Assembly: GCF_900199725.1 (NCBI RefSeq)
Contig: NZ_LT904902.1
Location: 346,352-385,393, forward strand
Direction of reading: 5' to 3'
DNA: 39,042 bases
DNA from: Cytobacillus massiliigabonensis
GTDB lineage: Bacteria; Bacillota; Bacilli; Bacillales; Cytobacillaceae
The position numbers were made by a program, and so were the translations under genes. The notes beneath the pieces were generated by a model. It was not told the origin of the DNA, searched no databases, and saw nothing but the letters and a program-made list of their open reading frames with translations. Shown here in pieces: positions 32,722 to 39,042 of this stretch (positions within the stretch are counted from its first letter, which is position 1; each line of letters begins with the position of its first letter).

Positions 32722-33474
32722 TTACTCGGGCTCTTTCGCAAGATGATTCTTTATTCGATAAGATTCTCCAACAATACTAACTACCGTTGCATGGTGTAAA
32801 ACACGATCTAAGATCGCATTAGCTAGTTTGGAATCCTGAAATATTTCGTCCCAAGACTTGAAATTGATATTGGTGGTTAGGATAGTACTTCTTTTTTCGT
32901 ACCTGAAATCGATTAGTTGAAAGAATAATTTTGCATCTTCAGCATCAATAGGCAAATATCCGATTTCATCGATAATAAGCAGCTTATACTTGGTATAATG
33001 TTTCAACCTTGCTTCTAATCGATTTTCAATTTTAGCTCTTTTTAATTGTTGTAGTAAATCATGACATTTAATAAAATAGGTACTTGTTCGTTTTTTGGCA
33101 GCGGCTATTCCAATTGACGTTGCTAAATGAGTTTTTCCTACACCACTAGGTCCTAAAAAGATAATGTTTTCCTTCTCTTCTATGAAACGCAAAGTAAGAA
33201 AATCAAGTATTTGTTGTTTATTAATGGATGGTTGAAAATCAAAATCAAATTCATTTATTTCCTTAAGGTGGGGAAATGCCCCCACCTTTACCATGGAATG
33301 CATCATGTTCTTCTCACGAACATCGATCTCATAGTTTGTAAGTTTTACGAGTGTCTCCACGAAGGATACCTGATTGCCTACACTATAGTCGATGGTTTCA
33401 CTTAAATGCTGGATCATTTGCTTGAGTTTCAAATATTCAAGATTTTGCACTAACTGTTGGTAAGAATTATTCAT
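32722..33474 (-). CDS. istB: IS21-family helper ATPase IstB
   Basis: About 250 residues from the ATG at 33474, which overlaps the istA stop (ATGAATAA). Walker A is GPSGVGKTHLATS (near residue 105) and Walker B LLIIDEIGYLP; sensor and arginine regions follow (TTNINFKSWDEIF, ANAILDRVLHHA). It is a DnaC/DnaA-like AAA+ ATPase that assembles on target DNA and activates IstA. Upstream in-frame starts exist up to 33492. Full length, no damage seen. Confidence 0.93.
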   Translation of the reverse strand: MNNSYQQLVQNLEYLKLKQMIQHLSETIDYSVGNQVSFVETLVKLTNYEIDVREKNMMHSMVKVGAFPHLKEINEFDFDFQPSINKQQILDFLTLRFIEEKENIIFLGPSGVGKTHLATSIGIAAAKKRTSTYFIKCHDLLQQLKRAKIENRLEARLKHYTKYKLLIIDEIGYLPIDAEDAKLFFQLIDFRYEKRSTILTTNINFKSWDEIFQDSKLANAILDRVLHHATVVSIVGESYRIKNHLAKEPE

Positions 33475-34756
33475 TTTTATACACATCTCCAATTGCCTCT
33501 AGATTTTTCTTTGCCAATTCATCAATATCAGGATAGTAGGGAAGAGCTCTACTGAGCTCATCTTTGTAGTGTTCTTCCTTGTAATTGATTTTTTGATGAC
33601 TTATTTTGTGTTGGACAATTAACTCCGTGTTATAATAAATGAATAATTGATCATCATATGCTTGTAAACCAACTGTCTTTCCTCGATACTCAGCTGGAAC
33701 TGAGTATTGATTGGATTTATAGGATACCATGTTGGATGAATTTACTTTTACTAGTGTATGGTTGATTCTGTAAGAATCTCTTATTTGTTGCCGTGGTAGG
33801 GGCAGTAAGAGATTCTTTTCTCGTTTTAAGGCTAAAATCGGTATTTTTCCAGTCCCCTGATGATAACTATTATTGATTCTTTCTCCGAGTTGCTGTACAT
33901 ACTTGTGAAGTTCTTCTAAACTAAGTTTCCCTTGATAGGCATAGATTTCGTCAAGATATTTCATGGGTGATTCTATTTTCCCTTTTGTTCTTGGCCTTCC
34001 TGCGATACAAGGATGTACTTTGAATCCGAAGTCTTCTGCAAATTGAGCGAAACGTTTATTCACTTTCCCTTTGAAATGTTTCGTCCTCGCATCATCCATT
34101 ATAGTTGCCATATTATCAGTCATGATTTTCTTTGGAACGCCCCCGATAGCTTCAAAGGCTTCTGTCAAAAATGAAAATAGTACACTTTGTGACTTCGATA
34201 TACTCATATAAAAAGTACGAAATCTTGAAAAAGAAAGTAATAAGACAGCTACGTTGATATAAACAATTTCTCCATCTTTCGTTTCATACCGAAGGTTTTC
34301 CTTCCAATCCAGCTGTGCCTGTTCCCCAGGCGGTGTTTCATATCGAATACTAGACGGTGTTGGATTCGTTCTCTTTCCTTCACTAAAATAAGATTGGAAC
34401 TCCGGCTTACTTTGGATGTATCTACGAAATGATGAAGCTGCACAATCTAATCCATGATTATCTTTTAGGTATTGCCATAGCACTCTTTTGTAATAAAATA
34501 CTTGTTTTGATTCTTTTGATAAGAGGAGTGAAATAACTCCGTAGAACTTATCAAATTTCGAAGTTTTATTCTTGGTTTTCTTTGGAGTAAACCCATTAAG
34601 GTACTTTTCAATGGTCCTCCGGTCCACATTTAATTCCCTAGCTAATTGACTCTTATTAATTCGCATATTTAAATTCTCCATCAGTATTTTTAGTTTCGGT
34701 AAGTCTGTAAGACTATTAATCTCAAAATCTGTCTGGATATTCAACGCTATGTACAT
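33467..34756 (-). CDS. istA: IS21-family transposase IstA
   Basis: 429 residues from the ATG at 34756 with GAGGTG six bases before it; a longer frame to 34804 lacks a site. An N-terminal helix-turn-helix (INKSQLARELNVDRRTIEKY) precedes the DDE catalytic domain: first Asp in QAQLDWKENL, second in KIMTDNMATIM and Glu in RTKGKIESPMKYLDE. A C-terminal beta domain (YSVPAEYRGKTVGLQAY) is as in other IstA proteins. Intact. Confidence 0.93.
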   Translation of the reverse strand: MYIALNIQTDFEINSLTDLPKLKILMENLNMRINKSQLARELNVDRRTIEKYLNGFTPKKTKNKTSKFDKFYGVISLLLSKESKQVFYYKRVLWQYLKDNHGLDCAASSFRRYIQSKPEFQSYFSEGKRTNPTPSSIRYETPPGEQAQLDWKENLRYETKDGEIVYINVAVLLLSFSRFRTFYMSISKSQSVLFSFLTEAFEAIGGVPKKIMTDNMATIMDDARTKHFKGKVNKRFAQFAEDFGFKVHPCIAGRPRTKGKIESPMKYLDEIYAYQGKLSLEELHKYVQQLGERINNSYHQGTGKIPILALKREKNLLLPLPRQQIRDSYRINHTLVKVNSSNMVSYKSNQYSVPAEYRGKTVGLQAYDDQLFIYYNTELIVQHKISHQKINYKEEHYKDELSRALPYYPDIDELAKKNLEAIGDVYKNE

Positions 34757-35029
34757 ACTAATCACCTCAAGATTAGTATGAAAAACCGAGTCAAAACTGT
34801 ACACCTTTATTTAATCATTTTTGTACATATTTAAATTAGCATTTGTAAAATACACTAGACTTATTAAATATGGAGAAAATTGGACCTGGTATTGGAGTTT
34901 TATCACTATGTTTATAACCAACTACATATCACGTCTGCATTTCAAATGGTTCTACAAAAACCAACATACCAAGAAAGTAAGTCAGTAAGCCTTTATTATT
35001 GATGAAAAAGTCTTTTGCTTTATCTGCTT

Positions 35030-35061
35030 AAACTACCTTTTTATAACAAGGTAGTTTTTTT
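35030..35061 (+). terminator. Terminator after the split CBO0543 gene
   Basis: AAACTACCTT and AAGGTAGTTT form a 10-bp stem with T7 after it, 40 bases past the original gene's stop. Confidence 0.8.
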
Positions 35062-35173
35062 AAACAGCTTTCTCCTCAGTTTCATAAATCTTTGTTAAAT
35101 TTTGGGTTTTAACACTCAATAGAATATGTTAACCTTATACTATAATTGTTTACATATATACGAGGAGGTTTTT

Positions 35174-35362
35174 ATGAATAACAAATTTAGATCTATTATC
35201 TCTGTCACTACAGCATTATTATTTTTTATTCTGGTTTTTATGAACTTTATAGGCTATTGGTCTGCTAACTCATTTATTCAAATCCTATTTTTCTTCATAA
35301 TGGTAATTTCAATTTTTAATGCAGGATTCGAAATTAGTAAATATCAAAAACTAAGGAGCTGA
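35174..35362 (+). CDS. Small two-helix membrane protein
   Basis: 62 residues from ATG 35174 with CGAGGAGG five bases before it; the longer frame from 35126 is not supported. Two hydrophobic helices (about 8-28, SVTTALLFFILVFMNFIGY; and about 33-52) are joined by a short loop, with a basic C-terminus (EISKYQKLRS). A terminator overlaps its stop. No family recognised. It could be a phage- or toxin-like small membrane protein, but nothing proves this. Confidence 0.6.
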   Translation: MNNKFRSIISVTTALLFFILVFMNFIGYWSANSFIQILFFFIMVISIFNAGFEISKYQKLRS

Positions 35363-35390
35363 TCGGATATCCGATTAGCTCTATTTTTTT
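35355..35390 (+). terminator. Terminator after the small membrane protein gene
   Basis: GAGCTGATCGG and CCGATTAGCTC form an 11-bp stem with one mismatch around ATAT, followed by a T run. The stop codon lies inside the 5' arm. Confidence 0.75.
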
Positions 35391-35526
35391 CAACAGTAAA
35401 CTAAAGTAGCCACGAACTTTTATCTCACGCACGTTCATTCCTCCTTTAAAGAATCCTATTAATCCTTTTAATCACTCTATACATTTCAAACTTCCAACTG
35501 TAAAATATTTCTAAGAGGTGAATGAG

Positions 35527-35745
35527 TTGAAAAAGTTTCTTGGTTTTTCTTTATTGGTACTAATAATTATTTTCTTATTAATAGGTAAAATAGACTCAGG
35601 TTTAATAGTTTGTTATGCTGCCATTTTCATATACAATGCCGATTTGGCTGTTATTAATCTTCGAAGGAAAAATTTTTGGCTATCTATATTTCACATAGCA
35701 CTATCTGCTGGATTTTTATACCTTTTTATTTCAGCTTTATTCTAG
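35527..35745 (+). CDS. Small two-helix membrane protein
   Basis: 72 residues from TTG 35527 with AAGAGGTG six bases before it (an in-frame GTG lies at 35518). A hydrophobic helix (FLGFSLLVLIIIFLLIG), a second one (LIVCYAAIFIYNADLAVI), the basic loop NLRRKNFW and a third short hydrophobic end (IALSAGFLYLFISALF) are seen. No family recognised. It resembles the 35174 gene in size and type but not in sequence. Confidence 0.55.
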   Translation: MKKFLGFSLLVLIIIFLLIGKIDSGLIVCYAAIFIYNADLAVINLRRKNFWLSIFHIALSAGFLYLFISALF

Positions 35746-35761
35746 GAAACACTATATAAAA

Positions 35762-35898
35762 TTAGTTTGCTGCTAATCCCTTAAACTTGTTAGCTCCAGC
35801 TGCTTGATACAATACACCGTGCTTTTTGCTATATGGATTTTCTTTTCGGATATCTTGCTTGGATACGCCTTCTTCATAGATGACAATTACTTGTAGAA
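35762..35898 (-). pseudogene. C-terminal remnant of an unidentified gene, cut at the repeat
   Basis: The minus-strand frame reads VIVIYEEGVSKQDIRKENPY then SKKHGVLYQAAGANKFKGLA and a stop at 35762. It has natural protein composition but no start: its open frame runs only into repeat copy B, where it stops. About 44 codons remain. The loss of everything upstream exactly at 35899 suggests deletion or recombination at the attachment-like repeat. I do not recognise the protein. Confidence 0.5.
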
Positions 35899-36026
35899 GT
35901 CGTAGGTTCGATTCCTATCTGGGACGCTAAAGAAGAGACCGCCAAATCCTTCATACATAAGGAGTTGGCAGTCTCTTCATTTCAGAAACATATGTTCTTG
36001 ATGGCATTTAAAAATGGGATATGGTA
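35899..36026 (+). repeat. Direct repeat copy B / putative attR
   Basis: A diverged duplicate of 30002-30128. It contains only the last ~28 bases of the tRNA (T arm and acceptor 3' strand), so it is not a tRNA gene. Its terminator hairpin has two stem mismatches (GCCAAATCC against GGAGTTGGC and a second near the base), unlike the perfect copy A. Confidence 0.8.
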
Positions 36027-36290
36027 GCGGATTTTTCTTTTTATGATTTTACACCGAATTTCCGACTTGTTGAGAACATTTAGTATTAATGGAGAAACTT
36101 GAATAAGTTCATAGCCTAAGCCGGTATTTTGAATCATTTCCATGCTCTTTATGCACTGCCATACATTAAGTAGAAAATATTCCCCCTCCTCTCTGATTTC
36201 CCGATTTTCAGATGCCTCTTTACCCGTAACGAGAAGGAAATCAAAAATAAACGTCTTTATCTTTGATCTGAAACAGTTGCATTATTATTT
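35982..36290 (-). pseudogene. C-terminal remnant of an unidentified gene ending in repeat copy B
   Basis: An open minus-strand frame of about 100 codons runs from just inside the end of the collagen-like gene to a stop at 35982 (FLLVTGKEASENREIREEGE, then YFLLNVWQCIKSMEMIQNTG and on). No start codon with a ribosome site is present. Composition is protein-like. The last part (RYHIPFLNAIKNICF) lies in repeat B, where the frame shares YHIPF with the end of the truncated amidase at copy A. It is probably the host-side gene that once ended beside the tRNA. I do not recognise the family. Confidence 0.45.
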
Positions 36291-37831
36291 GCAGCTTGCA
36301 ATGCAGGAATATCATTATATGGAGGACCAAATGTTGTACCTAGAAATAGAACAATATCAAACTCATTCGGAGGAACTCCCCATGAGTTTCCATTGAATGT
36401 TGTAAAAGCGCGGTCTACTAAGAATCCGCCCTTAGTGTTATAAACAACATTGTTATTTATCGCTCCTGTTGTATTCGGATTAATATACACCCCGCTCCTC
36501 AAGGAATAGAAAGTATTGCCTTGTAAGTATATATTTGAAACCCCATTTTGAGAAACAACAGCCCGGTTGACAACCCATCCTGACATAGGCAATGGTTGTA
36601 GAGGACCAAAGATTGTATTGTTAACAAGACTTACGTTGTGTCCGCCAACTTGAATAAATTCTCTCGCATACGGAACATCACTAGTTATAGTTAACCCATT
36701 AACCGTCATGCCACTAGCCGATATTAATAAAGGAATTATGGATGCTTGCAATAAAAGCATAGGGTTGTTCTCACCCAGTAAAGTGATTCCTACTTTATTA
36801 ACATTTATTTGGACAGTTAATGGATAGGTGCCTTCTAAAATGTGGACTGTCCCTCCGACGTTAACTGCTGTTACTCCTTGTGAAATTGTTCCAAATGGAT
36901 TTGCTCTACTTCCGTTTCCTCCTATCGAATCTGCTCTTACATATATGTTGTTAGGATCTATTACTTGATTGATTTCATTATTTAACGCATCTTGGACACT
37001 TGATACAGTTGGATAACCTAATACTGGTCGGTTATCTATTAATCTTTGTAAAACTTCATCCTGTTGAGGTATTGCAAGTACATTAAAAGCCGTAAGATCA
37101 AGACTAAGTTGTGGATTTTCAATTGCTGCACGCATTTCAATTATAGTTTGTGCTGCATTGACAGCTGCTAATGCTGGATCGGGTAATGTAGATGGACCAA
37201 TTCTTATAATCATGATTGATGAACTTATATTGACCTGGCTGCCGCCTGCTGAATTATCCAATGTGATTGATCCAACACTGGTGTGGTTCCGCACTCGTAA
37301 TATGTCTCCTGCAGCTGCTGAAATCATAGTCATTCCTATATTGCTTTCAGATATCCCTTCGGTTCCATAGATACTGCCAGGTACTACTACATCATTTTGA
37401 AAGAGAGCAAATTGGTTAGCTGATTCTCCATTAATGACAAACCATACTGCATAAGTACCCTCATTTTCTACAGTTATTGGCGCTGTACCTACACTGTGAG
37501 TAATACCTAGTAAAGCACTATTTGTACTAAAAGGAATATCTCCTTGTGTGAGAATGTTTTGACTTCCTGTATTATAGATATAACCATAACTTGAAGCAAT
37601 TTCTGGTCCCGGTGGTCCCATTGGACCTTGTTCCCCCTGCAGTCCCTGTGACCCTGTTTGTCCTTGTTCCCCTTGCAGCCCCTGTGGTCCCGTTGGTCCT
37701 TGTTCTCCCTGTAACCCTTGTGGTCCCGTTGGTCCTTGTTCTCCTTGTAACCCTTGTGGTCCTACTGGTCCTTGTTCCCCCTGCAGTCCCTGTGGTCCTG
37801 CTGGTCCTTGTGGTCCAGGAGGACCGATGGT
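36257..37831 (-). pseudogene. Collagen-like / BclA-C-like / parallel beta-helix surface protein, 5' part removed by IS3-family insertion
   Basis: 524 codons remain to the stop at 36257. The first 77 encode Thr-Ile and 25 uninterrupted Gly-X-Y triplets (37825-37601). Then comes a jelly-roll-like domain of about 135 residues ([15 protein letters not shown] ... [10 protein letters not shown]) like the BclA C-terminal domain of exosporium fibres. A helical linker ([39 protein letters not shown]) follows. Last is a beta-helix (about residues 300-520) with repeats such as [13 protein letters not shown] and [13 protein letters not shown]. Upstream of Thr-Ile the frame enters IS DNA and meets stops, so start and export signal lie beyond the right edge or are lost. 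Likely a spore-surface or cell-surface protein, now inactive unless rescued by an internal start. Confidence 0.8.
37601..37825 (-). repeat. Collagen-type tandem repeats (25 Gly-X-Y triplets, 36-bp unit)
   Basis: The core is five copies of a 12-residue unit of the form [12 protein letters not shown] (x = A, V, T, T, then a diverged GQT-GSQ copy), flanked by GPP-GPQ and GPM-GPP-GPE. Copies differ mainly at third codon positions. Tandem coding repeats of this type vary in length between strains. Confidence 0.9.
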
Positions 37832-37845
37832 ATGTCAACACTAAA

Positions 37846-38640
37846 CTAGACAATTTTTTTAAGGTGTCTATGTTTGTACTCAATTGGGCTTTCATATCCA
37901 AGGGTTCCATGAATTCGTAAGTTATTAAACCAGTGAACATAGTCCTGTAATTCCCTTGTTAATTCTTCTAAGCTACTAAAATGTCTGCCCTTCACAAACT
38001 CTGTTTTGATGATTTTAAATGTTGCTTCAGCTACTGCATTATCATACGGGCAGCCCTTCATACTTAAGGATCGTTGGATATTAAAAGTCTTTAAAGCATC
38101 ATCAATCAAATTGTTTTTAAACTCATTTCCACGATCCGTATGAAAAAGCTGTATCTTATTAAGATCGACTTTGATAGAAGCTAACGCACGATAAACGAGT
38201 AATGCATCTTTATTTGGCCCTGTACTAAAACCGACGATTTCCCGATTAAAGAGATCGACAAAGACACATACGTAGTTCCATTTTTGATTGACTCTTACGT
38301 ACGTTAAATCGCTAACGATTGTAGTCATTTCTTGTTCCTGTGCGAATGCACGATTTAGTTCATTTGTTTGTTCTGATTCATTACAGGATTTTGTATGTGG
38401 TTTAAATTGAGCGATTGTGTATGAAGAAACGAGACCCTGCTCCTGCATGATGCGCCCAATTCTTCGCCTGGAAACAATATGACCGCGCTTTTTTAATTCT
38501 ACTTTGATTTTACGTGTTCCATAGTTCTGACGGCTTGCGTGAAAAATATCGATTACATCAGAGGTAACGGGATCCTCCGATACTCTTTCTTTTGCTTCAT
38601 AATAATAAGTACTTCTAGGGATTTGCAGGACTTTGCACAT
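37846..38640 (-). CDS. IS3-family transposase OrfB
   Basis: 264 residues from the first ATG at 38640; the frame is open further up to about 38700. The rve/DDE catalytic core is complete: first Asp in VSDLTYVRVN, second in FHTDRGNEFKN and Glu in NAVAEATFKIIKTEF, with the HTH_21 segment (ENYGTRK-like NYGTRKIKVELKKRG) before it. The C-terminus WFNNLRIHGTLGYESPIEY is typical. In IS3 elements OrfB is made as an OrfAB fusion by -1 frameshifting; OrfB here is in the -1 frame relative to OrfA. Confidence 0.92.
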   Translation of the reverse strand: MCKVLQIPRSTYYYEAKERVSEDPVTSDVIDIFHASRQNYGTRKIKVELKKRGHIVSRRRIGRIMQEQGLVSSYTIAQFKPHTKSCNESEQTNELNRAFAQEQEMTTIVSDLTYVRVNQKWNYVCVFVDLFNREIVGFSTGPNKDALLVYRALASIKVDLNKIQLFHTDRGNEFKNNLIDDALKTFNIQRSLSMKGCPYDNAVAEATFKIIKTEFVKGRHFSSLEELTRELQDYVHWFNNLRIHGTLGYESPIEYKHRHLKKIV

Positions 38641-38681
38641 TGCTGATATCGAGTATTTGTGTTGATTATTCTTAATTACAT

Positions 38682-38966
38682 TTACTTTCGTCCTAGTATC
38701 AGCGCGGCTTGCTTTAAAATGTCATTTTCCATTTCTAGTTGCTTGTTTCTTTTTCGGAGTTCCATCAATTCTTTTTGTTCATCTGTTAAATTATCTTTCT
38801 CCTTAAAAGAACCTGATTTTTGACTCTGACTCACCCACTTGTCTAAAGATGAAGGAGTAAGATCATATTCACGAATAATCTCTTTTCTTGGTTTTCCATT
38901 TTGGTACAGCTGCACGATCTGTTGCTTGAAATCTTCAGTAAATGTTCGGCGTTCTCTTTTAGTCAT
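38682..38966 (-). CDS. IS3-family OrfA (helix-turn-helix protein)
   Basis: 94 residues from the ATG at 38966 with GAGGAGA seven bases before it. HTH_Tnp_1 domain: RRTFTEDFKQQIVQLYQNG, DLTPSSLDKWVSQSQ. A leucine-zipper-like coiled coil (MELRKRNKQLEMENDILKQA) ends in the usual ALILGRK. It binds the IS ends and forms the N-terminus of the OrfAB transposase. Confidence 0.92.
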   Translation of the reverse strand: MTKRERRTFTEDFKQQIVQLYQNGKPRKEIIREYDLTPSSLDKWVSQSQKSGSFKEKDNLTDEQKELMELRKRNKQLEMENDILKQAALILGRK

Positions 38967-39042
38967 GTAGATTCTCCTCAAATGTGTTATTTGTAGTCTA
39001 CTTGACCTTAAAAATTCTGTCCAACTAAGTGTAGCCTATCCA

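Larger units (their letters stand above)
32669..34847 (-). mobile_element. IS21-family insertion sequence
   Basis: About 2.18 kb carrying istA and istB on the minus strand. The ends are inverted repeats: left TATAAATG...AACATGTACA and right (reverse) TACAAATG...AATATGTACA, with a second TGTACA further in on each side, as in the multiple terminal repeats of IS21. AAATA flanks both ends (32664-32668 and 34848-34852), a 5-bp target duplication (6 bp if an adjacent A is counted). Both genes look intact, so it may still be active. Confidence 0.88.
32307..34988 (+). pseudogene. CBO0543-family membrane protein gene split by an IS21-family element
   Basis: The first part (32307-32668) encodes about 120 residues with three or four membrane helices and the family segment SSFSFEYFIYPALSVLFNLHY. 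The reading then enters IS DNA. Past the IS, from 34853, the same frame resumes (TRLIKYGENWTWYWSFITMF and on to a stop at 34988). Removing 32669-34852 joins both parts to a single 165-codon frame (498 nt including stop), the normal size for this family, with ALKYTRLIKY across the joint. So the disruption is recent and otherwise clean. Family function is unknown. The start ATG at 32307 has no strong ribosome site. Confidence 0.85.
37833..39037 (-). mobile_element. IS3-family insertion sequence (right end at or near window edge)
   Basis: Carries orfA and orfB on the minus strand. The left end (TGTCAACACTAAACTAGACA, then a T run and AAGGTG) and right end (reverse: AGGCTACACTTAGTTGGACA, then AATTTTTAAGG) are imperfect inverted repeats. 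The right terminus is placed by alignment and may extend a few bases. The target duplication cannot be checked because the far flank is outside the window. It interrupts the collagen-like gene in the same orientation. Confidence 0.82.

Noticed and set aside
35334..35438. 34-codon minus-strand frame after AAAGGAGG (starting MNVREIKVRGYF)
   Set aside because: It is very short, overlaps a terminator and the 35174 gene convergently, and no homologue is recognised; at most an N-terminal remnant.
37572..37940. Arg/Thr-rich minus-strand frame and Val/Leu-rich plus-strand frame (37591-37920) over the collagen repeats
   Set aside because: Both are out-of-frame readings of the Gly-X-Y repeat; the third frame gives perfect collagen triplets.
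1..39042. CRISPR arrays, restriction-modification or toxin-antitoxin systems
   Set aside because: No spaced direct repeats, methyltransferase, nuclease or recognisable toxin-antitoxin pair was found on either strand.

Overview
The window looks like the chromosome of a low-GC, endospore-forming member of the Bacillaceae. Supporting signs are AT-rich DNA with strong AGGAGG-type ribosome binding sites, CtsR, CcpA and MhqR type operators, a KinD-like sporulation kinase, a Spo0E-like phosphatase and a BclA-like collagen protein. Several genes are relatives of the B. subtilis ykv cluster (ykvS, ykvI, clpE, mhqR/ykvE, kinD/ykvD), so bases 4300-13750 read as conserved core chromosome. No species can be named from the sequence alone.

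Left part (1-16100). A minus-strand operon encodes a MoxR ATPase, a DUF58 protein and a DUF4129 membrane protein that runs off the left edge. Next come small conserved genes, a CPBP membrane protease and an acidic lipoprotein, then ykvI and clpE. clpE has a textbook sigma-A promoter covered by CtsR operators. An M3 oligopeptidase, the divergent mhqR-kinD pair with an MhqR-like operator, an Fsr-like MFS exporter, an intergenic structured repeat and two small unknown genes follow.

Middle part (16100-29900). A complete fixABCX operon (electron-transfer flavoprotein, quinone oxidoreductase and ferredoxin-like protein) lies about 9 kb from a two-gene operon for a 2-oxoacid:ferredoxin oxidoreductase with fused gamma-delta and alpha-beta subunits. 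Between them are a ZIP metal transporter, a Spo0E-like phosphatase, a soluble PAS sensor kinase and a chemoreceptor. Both redox operons have a perfect CcpA cre match upstream, which suggests a catabolite-controlled ferredoxin/quinone electron module. No nitrogenase gene is present in the window.

Right part (29900-39042). An intact tRNA-Arg(CCU) with a strong terminator marks the start of an accessory region. About 127 bp covering the 3' part of the tRNA, the terminator and flank is repeated, diverged, at 35899-36026, so roughly 5.8 kb is bracketed like an integrated element at a tRNA attachment site. Inside are a truncated amidase (lysin-like), other gene remnants, small unknown genes and an IS21-family element that splits a CBO0543-family gene. 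That gene can be rebuilt exactly by removing the IS and one target-site copy. Beyond the repeat lies a collagen-like / BclA-C-like / beta-helix surface protein gene whose 5' part is cut off by an IS3-family element reaching the right edge.

I do not see a defence island, CRISPR array or clear new multi-gene system. The most interesting items are the tRNA-bounded decayed element, the fixABCX plus oxoacid:ferredoxin oxidoreductase pairing, and the domain layout of the collagen-like protein.
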